Positions 38,147-48,135 of a DNA stretch of 64,000 nt are shown piece after piece (within the stretch, counting starts at the first letter, position 1; each line of letters starts with the position of its first letter). Origin of the DNA: Bimastos eiseni (lineage: Eukaryota > Annelida > Clitellata > Crassiclitellata > Lumbricidae); the NCBI GenBank assembly GCA_959347315.1, contig OY365811.1:33642321-33706320 (forward strand), written 5' to 3'. The position numbers were made by a program, and so were the translations under genes. The notes beneath the pieces were generated by a model. That model was not told where the DNA came from, ran no database searches, and worked only from the letters and a program-made list of their open reading frames with translations.

Positions 38147-39103
38147 TCAGTCAATGAGCATCTCAAAATGTATGCTACCCATGTTGTCATAGCGATGATG
38201 CTGAATGTTTCTTGCCCAGGCCTTGCACCAGACGTTGATGACGATGCCGTTGGTTGGCCGCAGGAACTGGACCATGACGAGAGGTGCCCGATATCCCTCC
38301 TGATTCAAGTATGGGTAGTAGAAACGGGGAAATCCTTCCTGCGGCCAGTAGTACAGAGGCCCCATGTTCTCCTCGTCGATGGGATTTTCTCCTTCGCACG
38401 TCACTCCTATGTGAGCGGGACTGAATCGGTCACCGAGCTGTGGTGGTTTGTCTTCTTCTTGGTAGAGGTCCGGTTCCCACCCGAAGATCTTGGTCAGCTT
38501 CAGGAGGATGCAAGGCTTTCCATCATCGTATCCGTAGTCACGCTGCCAAGTGCAGTTTCTCCCGAGCGAATCAATCTGGAATCGACACGCTTTGCCCTTG
38601 TTTCGGTCCTCCTCACGCAGGTTCGTGCAGTCGATGAATGCCTCTGATTCCTGGGCCTGATTCTCGTACTGGTCTAGGACTGCCTGCACGTGATCAGAGA
38701 ACGGCTTGTAGCTGTGCGGCCGGCCCTGCTCGAAGCGTATCATCGTTGTGTGGAAATCGGGCATGGGGCGAAGTCCGAGGCTTGGCCACCCCAACAGCAG
38801 CGTTTCCTTGCCCTGCCATCTTGGGTGATTCTTGTCAATGTATACCTCGAGGTAAAGGGCAAAGGTGACGGCCGTGACGGCTGCCAGACCAGAAAAGAAG
38901 CAGAAGTAGAAGAGTAGGAGCTTCGCCCAATCCTTATCTGTTCGCTTGAGGAACTGCTCCTTGGCCGGATTCCAGAGAAACTTCATAAACTTGCGAGCGT
39001 CGTGCTTGATCTCTTCTGGCAGTCCTTTCTTGATGATCAGTGTGTCTGTCGATGCCATCAACAGATCCGTCTCCGACTCCGAGAAACTCTTTGAGCGATC
39101 CAT
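38147..39103 (-). CDS. Na+/K+-ATPase beta subunit, single-exon coding region
   Basis: A 318-residue type II membrane protein of the Na,K/H,K-ATPase beta family; these subunits escort the catalytic alpha subunit to the plasma membrane and tune ion affinity. The cytoplasmic tail (about 1-62) ends in FLWNPAKEQFLKRTDKDWAK, the family signature; the membrane segment follows (about 65-90, LLLFYFCFFSGLAAVTAVTF). The ectodomain has the six conserved cysteines: FIDC, KACRF, RNCT, GKPC, GVTC and VWCKA, with DYGYDDGKPCILLKL and RFYYPYLNQ as family blocks. Length is slightly above the vertebrate 300-305 because of a longer N-terminus. An in-frame TAG precedes the ATG at 39101-39103, fixing the start. There is no coding intron, unlike the exon-rich neighbours. 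Confidence 0.95.
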   Translation of the reverse strand: MDRSKSFSESETDLLMASTDTLIIKKGLPEEIKHDARKFMKFLWNPAKEQFLKRTDKDWAKLLLFYFCFFSGLAAVTAVTFALYLEVYIDKNHPRWQGKETLLLGWPSLGLRPMPDFHTTMIRFEQGRPHSYKPFSDHVQAVLDQYENQAQESEAFIDCTNLREEDRNKGKACRFQIDSLGRNCTWQRDYGYDDGKPCILLKLTKIFGWEPDLYQEEDKPPQLGDRFSPAHIGVTCEGENPIDEENMGPLYYWPQEGFPRFYYPYLNQEGYRAPLVMVQFLRPTNGIVINVWCKAWARNIQHHRYDNMGSIHFEMLID

Positions 39104-39132
39104 GCTCGGTCGGCTTGTCCAGAGCTACTCCA

Positions 39133-39189
39133 CTGAGCACAAAATAAATTATTAACCTTTGCCCTTTGATTTTATTAGTTCTTTCTTAC
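39133..39189 (-). other. Possible 57-bp intron in the 5' UTR of the ATPase beta gene
   Basis: On the minus strand CCCCAG/GTAAGAAAG (donor at 39189) and TTTATTTTGTGCTCAG/TGG (acceptor, exon resumes at 39132) are strong consensus sites just upstream of the start codon. Much shorter than other introns here, so tentative. Confidence 0.4.
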
Positions 39190-39559
39190 CTGGGGTAATC
39201 AGACAGTATTATATGTGTACTGATTGGGTCTTATAATTTTTGTCATGGTTTAATATTTTACTTTACTTGTATTTTTAAATGTCAAAGGAAAGTCATACTG
39301 GTCAACGTGAGAGTGACTACCCATACATGTCCTACATGAACTACTTATAAAACAATTCAAGAAATGTACATGACCTAAGTGTCTGACTAGACGGCTCTTT
39401 CTCTGAATCTTACATGTACTTGTATACTTCTCCCTCCTCTAAATCTCCTAACCTCACATACTCATCTTACTTTCAACTCTAGCCCCATCTCAGAGCCATT
39501 TGCTAATCTATTTCCCATTCACATTGACTTCCATGCAGTTTGTTCTAGAGTTGACGGTT

Positions 39560-40065
39560 GCAATTCTCTTCCCCAATTTTCCACTGTCCCCCTATCCAAT
39601 TAGTTCTCAATATTGCAGCAGAAGTTGATTGCTTGCCTTCCTAAATTCTCAGGCATCTCCTTGTTTATGGACAATCAACTTACACTGGCTTTCTCTACTA
39701 GCTTGCATTCAGTAAAAAGTTGTTGTCCTGGTTATGAAGTTCAAGCTGGGTATAATTCCGAAATATCACGGCGATCACATTCACTCCCCTCTTTCTGCAG
39801 CCTCTCGTCGACCTCTCCGCTCCTTGGACTGGCATGTTCTCTGTGTTCCACGAGTTAGGACCACTATGGCCCATACAAAAATCTTTTCGCCACCATTGGG
39901 CCCTCTCCTCATCTCTGTATGCTACCATTCTGTCTGGGTCTCTGCTTATATCCTTCTCCCTCCTCTAAATCTTTTTTCTCAGAGGTTCTCACACTGGAAG
40001 TGCTACTGAATGGCGACTCATGTAGCCGCGCTATATAAATTAATAAATACAATATACATATATAT
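39560..40065 (+). mobile_element. L2/CR1-like LINE fragment
   Basis: Reads YHGDHIHSPLSAASRRPLRS, then SLDWHVLCVPRVRTTMAHTK and PPLGPLL, matching the minus-strand fragment at 3.3 kb. Preceding sequence is a decayed continuation of the RT C-terminus; the 3' end is GCTATATAAATTAATAAAT. Frames are broken. It sits upstream of the ATPase beta gene. Confidence 0.7.
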
Positions 40066-41457
40066 ATATATTCCATAATTTATAACTTGTTTGGTATCGC
40101 CCTTAGTGCATGTATGGTTCGTGTGCACGATCTATTTGCTCAAGTCGGAATATCGATCTTCAACCGAGCGTCCAGATTTCTCTGCGGTTTCTACATAGGC
40201 GTGTAAAACAATAGTATTACTTAAGCATCTCTGACATACAATTAACAAACCTATTTTACTAACGAACAATTTATTATGTTACCGTATTTATCGACGACAC
40301 CAACCTAAACAATACAGGTGAACAGCTTACAGGTAGCAAGCAATAGCGCTGCAGATGAAATTAGGTCGGTGGGGGCTATTCCAGACATTTTTATAGACCT
40401 TGCAGATCGTGCGCTTCATAAGTCATAACTCAAGATCCTATTTTAAACTGCTTCTGAATTGCAGAACGGTGAGAAAACACTTTTAACAATCATATCATTG
40501 TCTGCAATGTTAGCATAATACTACAACTATCCGAAATAAAATTGATCTTTTATTAAATGTGAGATTGCAAATTTGCACGTTTCTCTATTATTATGTGTTA
40601 TAGCGGCCGTGCGCGTAATGGATTGTCATCCATGACAATCCACGCCGCTGGCGTGCAAAACAACGAAAATAAGTTCGCTTTCTGTATTCCATAGGGTTGA
40701 CTAGTCCGTCTTTCGCTATTCTTAGGCTGCGTTGGTTAAATCTGATGTAGGTCTAAATGTTAATGCTTTTATATTGCGACCGTGCTCATTTTTTAATGAG
40801 CGAATTACTCTTCACCGCTCGTCCTCTTGAATTGACGCCACGCCATTTAAGCAAAGATGGTAGAGTCTACCATCTTTGATTTGAGGTCCATGTACAGGGA
40901 CCGTACTAACCCGAAATTTAAATCTTTTTAATAAGCCAGGATTCGAGAAGGTAGGTGTTGTTGCAGTTTAACGACACTATGATAACAAGGATCACTAGCG
41001 TCGCCCTCATCCTTTGTGCTCTCTTTCGGAGAGGCGCAATGAGACGCGTCCTATATGCTCTTACCAATGTAGCTTACAGGGTCAGTATGTAGTCAATAAT
41101 GTAATGGTCGCCTAGCTTACATGGCTGCTGACTGTTAAATTCGACTCTCGTAAGAGTCGTAATAATTTGTCGTCACTCGTTCGTACTGTAGGCCTATAGT
41201 AAGCAGAATGAATCACACACTGGCGTGCACACTGCACAGCTGATGAAATGAGTTCGCTTCCCGAATCACACCAAGGTTGAATAGACCCTCGTTCGCTAGG
41301 CGGCGGCGTTGGTTGGCTCAGATGTGCAACGTAATAATCGACTTGCATGGCGGCCGACAGTTCAATTCGACTCTCGTGATAACATGTCATCTTTCGTTCA
41401 TTCTGTTCTTTTAACCTAATCATACTGCGCTTTGTCAGTTTGAAATTAAACTAAGAT
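40066..41457. other. Intergenic region with a diverged internal duplication
   Basis: Segments at about 40630-40770 and 41205-41350 share GGCGTGCA, GAGTTCGCTT-like, GGTTGA.TAG.CC and GCGTTGGTT in the same order, so they are old copies. On the minus strand 41040-41100 carries a tRNA-like GTAAGCTACATTGGTAAGAG, similar to 19.5 kb. No genes seen. Confidence 0.4.
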
Positions 41458-41460
<3 letters not shown>

Positions 41461-41503
<43 letters not shown>

Positions 41504-41506
41504 TTT

Positions 41507-41566
<60 letters not shown>
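41461..41566. repeat. (AAT)n microsatellite
   Basis: About 35 AAT units with two interruptions, directly before a retrotransposon fragment. Poly-tyrosine frames across it are artefacts. Confidence 0.98.
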
Positions 41567-41839
41567 GTCTCTACAGAGACAAAATGCTCTATTCACTATA
41601 TGCAACACTACCTGAAATGGCTCCTCTCTTTTCCATGGCTTAAACTGAAACATCCAACCTCAAATATGGAACCTTTAATGTCCTCTCACAGGTTGGGCCC
41701 CAGCAAGGAGACCCGCGGGGTCCTTTGCTCTTCTGCCTGCCGCTTCAGCCCATTCTTGCTGGGATGAAGTCCCCTCTGGTCCTGGGGTTCCTCGATGATT
41801 TCACCTTGGGGCACGGGGTGCACACGGTGGTGAGGGACA

Positions 41840-42304
41840 CAGTGTTGTATGCAAGACTTCAAACTTCAAGACCAAAACGAGACAGTGAGGTGCCGAGACC
41901 GAGACCGAGACAGGGAGGTACCAAGACCGAGACCGAGACCGCGAGACTAGTTTCAAGACAGTACGAGACAGTAAAAGACAAGTGATCCAATGTAAAATGC
42001 TGTAAAATGCTAATGTTTCAGTTTTCGGGAATAATGTTTATTTGTAATTTCAATTTGAAACTTATAAAAAATGTATATAGTACAAATTCCTGAGAACAAT
42101 TTTTATATGGCCGCGCAAGATTTTAAGACAGTTCAAGCGAAACACATCGAGACCGCTTGTTCGAGACAGAATAAGACATTCACTTCAAGACAGTTTATAA
42201 AAATTCGAGACACTACCTCGAGACCAAGACCGCAGGCTTCCGAGACCGAGACACTAAAAAACTGTCTCGAGACCGAGACACTGTCTCGAGACCATGCAAC
42301 TCTG
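41840..42304. mobile_element. hAT-like MITE rich in CGAGAC repeats, nested in the RT
   Basis: 465 bp; left end CAGTGTTGTATG, right end (complement) CAGAGTTGCATG. Exact 8-bp target duplication GAGGGACA at 41832-41839 and 42305-42312; joining the flanks restores a continuous RT frame. The interior is dominated by GAGACCGAGACC / CTCGAGAC motifs. A relative lies at 59124-59379. Confidence 0.9.
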
Positions 42305-43145
42305 GAGGGACATAGTCGCTCTCAAAACAAAATGCAAAGATCTGGGTTTAGCACTAAATATATCAAAGTGCGAGGTCATATGAAGTACAAAAGGACAAAC
42401 TTCGAACTTAGCCGGTTCACTTGGGTCGACCCCAGTGGAGCGGTGCTCATGGGCGCCCCTCTTTCAGCGGAAGAGGCACTGACAACTACACTGGAAAGCC
42501 GCACAGTAGAGCTTAGTGGGACGATAGACAGACTAACAATGATTGCTATGCACGATGCTATCATACTTCTAAGACATTCACTTAGTGCTACAAGACTCAT
42601 GCATACCCTGAGCAGCTGCCCATGCGAAGGCCACCCTGGATTAGAATCATACGATGAGGCGTTACGGGCAGGTTTGAGCAGGGTCCTCAATCTACAACTA
42701 AGCACAGAGGCATGGCAATAGGTGACGCTCCCCATCAAGAGGGAGGGGGGAGACTGGGGATTCGATCGGTGGCCTCGCTGGCACTACTCGCCTTTTTGGC
42801 ATCGGCCGCAGGTACCGATCACCTCCAGTCCATTATGCTGGACTGGAAGGGAGTGGCGGGCCCACTTCGCGAAGCCCTGCTGACTAAGTGGAAAGAGACA
42901 AAAGCGGCGCCTGAACCGGAAAATGCCTATGCCCACAAACAATCGGTGTCGGACAAGCCCCTAATAGAGCAAGTCGTGGCAAACCTCAACATCAGGATGC
43001 CCGACCCAGTAAATAAGCGCGGCTTAAGGGAGACGGTGGCCTCACACGCTGGGGACTGGCTATTGGTCCTACCTATCTCCAACTGTGGTCTAAGGTTTGA
43101 TGACGAGGCAGTCAGGGTTGCGGTGGGTCTGAAGCTGGGGGCCCC

Positions 43146-43315
43146 GATCTGTTGGCTTCATGGATGCTTCTGTGGTGCTGATCTGTTGGCTTCATGAATG
43201 CTTCTGTGGTGCCGATCTGTTGGCTTCATGAATGCTTCTGTGGTGCCGATCTGTTGGCTTCATGGATGCTTCTGTGGTGCCGATCTGTTGGCTTCATGGA
43301 TGCTTTTGTGGTGCC
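43146..43315 (+). repeat. 34-bp minisatellite, five copies
   Basis: Five consecutive 34-bp units starting GATCTGTTGGCTTCATG, 1-2 differences each, inside the retrotransposon where related elements have a short Cys/His motif (here CWLHGCFCGA). Because 34 is not a multiple of three, the frame rotates through all three phases. Confidence 0.97.
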
Positions 43316-44028
43316 CCGGTGGAGGCTAACGGGCATCGTGTATCTCGTGCGGCGTGGGACCTGGTCGCTGGCCGAGACATGCTTTCTTACACGATCTGGT
43401 ATGCAGGAGTCTGGCCAGAGCAGGATATCCATCGTCAAAGGAACCCGTTGGCCTAGCTAGAAGAGATGGCAGAAGACCGGACGGGCTCACCCTAGTCCCA
43501 TGGCGCGTTGGAAAATGTCTCTTGTGGGACGTGACGGTGGCAGTCTCATACCTATCTGACACGTCCAGAACAGCAGGAGCCGTGGCTGAAAGGGCGGCAA
43601 ATAGAAAGATAGAGAAATTCAGCGATCTGGCAGTCACACACTTGTTTGCCCCAGTTGCCTTTGAAACTTTAGGTCCGATTAACAGCGAAGGCCTGAATTT
43701 TCTGTCGGAGCTAAGGAAGAGACTTAGTTGCGTCACGGAGGAGCCACGGGAAACGTTATAACTTTACCAGCGTCTATCGATTACCATACAACGTTACAAC
43801 GCTATAGCATTCAAAGGAACTTTTGTCGTTCAGGAGACCGATTGGCAAGGCCATTCCAGACAACCAACATTTTAGGTTAGTTTTATAGTCCCTGAGGGAT
43901 CATATGTACCTCAGGGCAAAAATAATAATGATAGTAATGATAATTAGGAAAATAATCCTGAGACTAGAGAAATATTCAGGCCTATATTCAGAATGTAATT
44001 TGTCCATCATGTTATGGGCCGTTCACAT

Positions 44029-44170
44029 ATTATATAACGCTCAAGCGGTAGGTGGGGGGTTCCAGTTTTGTTAGCGTTATATTGTGTAGGGTGGAGGGGG
44101 GTAGGTTGAAAGTTCTGTTATATAACAAACTTTTTCCAGCGTATGCTATTTTGCCTGATTGCTTGCCAAT
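44029..44170. mobile_element. Fragment of a DNA-transposon end
   Basis: GGGCCGTTCACATATTATAT, then AACGC with a G-rich stretch, looks like one terminus of a MITE. No matching inverted end was found downstream. Confidence 0.35.
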
Positions 44171-44329
44171 TGGAAATTCCATGTACCACGGACCTTCATT
44201 GTTTAATCGAAGTTCACAATACGTTGTGAACCAAAACTAGCACCATTAGCTGCCACCTGGCGAAGTGATTAGACGTTCTTAGTTATTATTTTATAAATCC
44301 ACTTTTAACAATTTGCTGCAGGATAGAAT

Positions 44330-45790
44330 ATCGAATGCCATTGAAAAGAACAAATACTCTGTGGGAGTTTTTTTTACCTTGCAAAAGCGTTCGACACGGT
44401 AAATCACAGCATCCTACTAAAAAATTGGAAAATTATGGTATAAGGGGGAACAACTAAAATGGTTTTATAGCTACCTTGATAATCGTACACAGAGCGTAAT
44501 GTGTAATGATGCGCTATCGGAGGTGAATCTGATTAGATTTTGAGTTCCCCAGGGCTCCAATTTCGGACCTTTATTATTCCTTCTGTATATTAATGATCTG
44601 GCTACTGTCTCAGCAACATTATTCTTTATTTTATTTGCAGATGATACAAATGTATTTCATTCGCATAGTTCCTGGCAAACTCTGGTGAGGGTTATTAATG
44701 CGGAGTTTGCTGATGTTGCTATATGGTTTCGTGCTAATAGACTCTCTCTTAATCTAGATAAAACTAATTTCATTTTGTTTAAATCACATATGAAAATTAG
44801 TTATAGAAATAATCAAAGTTTGCCCATCAATGATATTCCTATAAATCAGGTAGAGTCCACTAAGTTTCTTGGGGTCATGTTGACCAGCATTTAACCTGGA
44901 AAGATCACATTAATCACATTTCTTCAAAAATCGCTAGGAACGTTGGCATCTTGGCCAGAACTTCTTATGTACTCCCTAAGTCAATTAGAATTAAATTGTA
45001 TTACTCCCTTGTCTACCCATACTTGACCTTTTGCAATATGGTATGGGCATCCACATATGAATCTAGGCTCAGAAAACTAGTGTTTCTACAAAAGAGAGCG
45101 GTAGGAATAATAGCAGGTGCTCGTAGATGCACTCATACGGGGGCATACTACAAGGAGTACAAGCTATTGAAAATTAGTCAAATTACGGTCCTCCAAATGT
45201 CGTGAGTTCATACACCGATACGAACACGGCTTACTCTCTGCTATCTTTAAGGGATACTTTCCACTGGATTTGACGCCCACGCCCACAATACTAGAAATAT
45301 AACAGCTTATCGCCCCATAAAAGCTCGAACCAATGCACGCATGTATACAATAAAATTTTCTGGACCCTCATCATGGAATAACATCCCATTGGAAATTCGT
45401 CTGTCAAATAATATTATAGCATTGAAAAATAAGTTACGAGCCTTCCTCATCAATTCATTAATGCACTAAATCATTAAATACAGTATCCTAATTAATTGCT
45501 ATCACTAATATACACTAAACTATTTGTTGCATATAATGGTGCATATGACTTCATTTAGTTAAGCTTTGTTCATTTATTTCATTTGCTGTCTTGTTGCGTT
45601 TTAGGATTAATTTGCAATAAAGATAAATTGCCAGTTATTAATGTGATATAGTTGCTACATGGGGTCCCAATTTAGCGGGATTCGCATCCTTCTGGGGCTC
45701 CCATTGTAGCCAATATAAGTTTGCTTGTGCATATTGTGAGATGTACTCTACTTTGTTGTTGGTTACAATAAAACACTTTGACTTGACTAA
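44330..45790 (+). mobile_element. Non-LTR retrotransposon (Jockey/CR1-superfamily-like), 5' truncated
   Basis: Frames with several shifts read KLENYGIRG, VPQGSNFGPLLFLLYIND, LFFILFADDTNVFHS (FADD catalytic motif), WFRANRLSLNLDKTNFILF, STKFLGVM, ISSKIARNVGILARTSYVLP, SLVYPYLTFCNMVWASTY and NTRNITAYRPI, ending KLRAFLINSLMH at a TAA near 45466. A 3' UTR with GGGGTCCCAATTTAGCGGG and CAATAAAACACTTTGACTTG follows. Clade placement is by motif only. Confidence 0.85.
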
Positions 45791-46849
45791 GTATTTGAAC
45801 AACTATAATGCATACTCTTACTGTGGGTGTGTTTTGCCTTACAAACTGTTTTACATTCTAAGCAGACTACATTTTAAACCTATCTTTAAAATTACAGCTA
45901 TATACACAATTGAAATTAAAATGATAAATTTAATATCATTTCAAAATAGATGAAATTTTGTGCATGTACAGTTGGTTTCAATAGGCATAGGCTAAATTGG
46001 ACATGTTCCATGCCAAATTAACAGACGCAACTTCTTGAACCGAAGACATATTAGGCTAGGCTACATTCTTAATAATATACCTTTGTGATAAAAACTTGCT
46101 AATGTTTGCTACACTGCATTTCTAAGTTTAATATTTCAGCAATATTGAAGAAATTCTGTACAAGCATAGCCTTTAAAGTATCAAGTGACGATTCTTCAGC
46201 TCGGACCTGTACAGTAAGCCTATACAGAACGGTTACCGTTTCTTATAAAAATATAGTCGAAGGCTTTGGCTAGCCTTTGAGTGCTTAAAGCTGACACAGA
46301 CGATAAATATTAGTAAAATGTGCACTATATGTGGGTTGAGTCGGATTGGCTCGGGTCATGTACGTCATGGGTCGGGTCGGGTCAGGTCGGATCAGATATT
46401 TCGCTTTAATAGTCGGATCTGGTCGGGTCCATTTTCAATGGGTCGCTTTGGATCGGATCCTGAAAATTATACCTATGGACAACATGATGCAGCCAACGAT
46501 TCTAGCTACACGCATGGCATGATTGACTAGAACACGCTCCTCTGCATAGGAGCTTAATAGAAGGGGCACTCGGCAAAAGACTGGCACATTAAAATTTCAC
46601 AATTTTCATTTTGGGCCCCCCTTTCTAAAATGCTGTCGGCGCCGCAGAGCAGCTACATTGCACATCGATCCCCTCCAAAATTTTGGCGGCGTCCTCCTCC
46701 TTTTGTCCTCCGAAATCTTCACCTCTCCTAGATTGACCGTTCGCTGCAGGTTTAAGACTTACCACGAGTTAGGCTCGGTATCAAAGTTTAGTGTAAGATA
46801 TAATACAAAACATAGCTTTATATGAAAGTCGACATAAAATAGCCAGGAT
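45791..46849. other. Intergenic region with a GGGTCGGG-type low-complexity patch
   Basis: 46330-46455 carries repeated (G)GGTCGG/GGATCGG motifs. The remainder is unassigned, including a GC-rich stretch near 46625-46730. Confidence 0.5.
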
Positions 46850-47682
46850 CAGAGGCGCGTTTACAGAAACGGGGCCCTAGGCGCAAACATTTTGGGGGCC
46901 CTCTGAATTTATACACAGAGTCTAAGGGGCCGTCTATAAATGACGTCACGCACCCATTGGAGAGGTCATACATATGTGACGATTTGTGACGAAGGGGAGG
47001 GAGTCTGAGATATGTGACGTCATGTCATCACATCAAATATCGAAATAACCAACGTAATTTATTTTTAGTTATGTTCACTCAATGAAACAGTGAGCCAGCT
47101 TCTGGTGGCGAAGAGGCTCAAAACACGCAGCCTTCGCTCTTATCAACACAGCTAATCGAGCCTATTGATATTCACGTAAACAAAGCAATTATGAATTACC
47201 ACACTACACTTGTCATGTGAATGCTTAGCTGTAAAAATAGAGAATACAAAATTATTATTTTAAAAATATTTCAGGCATGAGACCTGTTACTTTATATGAA
47301 AGTTTTCATTTATTCGGGGGTCGCTGACCGTCCCTGAGATGTTATTTTGTGTGAAATCTTTTCCTTCACTTGGGGCCCCCTGAGTTGTCATTTTGCATGA
47401 ATGTTTCCATCCATTTGGGCTCTCTGAGATGTCATGTTGTATTTAATGTTTTCATTCGTTTGGGGTTACCTGTGATGTTATTCTGTTGTTAATGTTTTCT
47501 TTCATTTGGGGCCTCTGAGATGTTATTTTGTATAAAATGTTTTCATTCATTTGGGGGCCCTCGAGACGTTATTCACAGTAACTCACATTTTGTATTTAAT
47601 GTATTCATAATTTGGGGGAGGGGGCTAAGATTTGAGGGCCCTAGGCGCGCGCCTAGTGCGTCTATAGGTAAACGCGCCACTG
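46850..47682. mobile_element. 833-bp hAT-like element with internal minisatellite
   Basis: TIRs CAGAGGCGCGTTTAC and (complement) CAGTGGCGCGTTTAC, one mismatch; exact 8-bp target duplication GCCAGGAT at 46842-46849 and 47683-47690. Subterminal GGGCCCTAGGCGC is also inverted at both ends. Inside are a TGACGTCA-rich stretch (46925-47035) and a ~60-bp tandem array. No transposase frame. Confidence 0.92.
47285..47630. repeat. ~60-bp tandem array inside the hAT-like element
   Basis: About five to six diverged units with the pattern TTTCATTTGGGG, then CTGAGATGTTATTTTGT and an AT-rich link. Confined to the interior of the 46850-47682 element. Confidence 0.75.
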
Positions 47683-47690
47683 GCCAGGAT

Positions 47691-48135
47691 GGCGAACCAC
47701 GGTCCTAAGATAGCACAAATCGACTGATAATCGCACGAAATACACAACATGATTAGTCCTACAACATAAGACAGACTGCCAATGAAAGAGCCAGAGGAGT
47801 CTATATCTGAACAAAACACAATCCATTCTAAATTGAGACCTAACATGTGTATCATAGACCAAGCGTGAAACCATGCTCGCTTGCGGTCGTATCAATTTCT
47901 AACATGTATTTACAACGTCTTGTCTAACAATCCTTCTCCCGAGGGCTCTATGCCTCAATATACGCCAATCTTTCAGACTACACAAAAACACACAAATATC
48001 TTATATTGAAATATTCTTACCTCACCTTAAAGAAACCTGAGACTCATTGATGCATCGTTCTCATCAGCTGCAAAATATCATAGGTAACTATAAACATGTC
48101 TAAATTAACAATAACGACCAACAATTGAGAATTCA
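47691..48135. other. Downstream region of GT61-A
   Basis: AT-rich, 3' of the minus-strand gene. No clear coding-strand AATAAA was seen close to the stop, and no other feature. Confidence 0.4.

Larger units (their letters stand above)
41570..43950 (+). mobile_element. Non-LTR-type retrotransposon remnant (GPQQGDP reverse transcriptase), interrupted
   Basis: Frames with breaks read LYATLPEMAPLFSM, VGPQQGDPRGPLLFCLPLQP and LGFLDDFTLG (the LDD catalytic position), then, past a MITE, ALKTKCKDLGLALNISKCEV. After that come HTLSSCPCEGHPGLESYDEA, GGGRLGIRSVASLALLAFLA, GDWLLVLPISNCGLRFDDEA, GRRPDGLTLVPW and LYQRLSITIQRYNA. This order is typical of a widespread invertebrate retroelement polyprotein; I do not assign a clade. 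It is inactivated by a MITE, a frame-shifting minisatellite (43146-43315) and stops at 42719 and 43758. A TAATAAT-rich tail ends it. Confidence 0.8.

Noticed and set aside
38066..38647. 193-codon plus-strand open frame
   Set aside because: Antisense shadow of the Na+/K+-ATPase beta coding exon; the minus-strand product has clear family motifs and this frame has none.
41459..41653. Poly-tyrosine protein
   Set aside because: Translation of the (AAT)n microsatellite.
43146..43315. Short regular repeats as a CRISPR array
   Set aside because: Units abut with no spacers, vary like a minisatellite, and the genome is animal.
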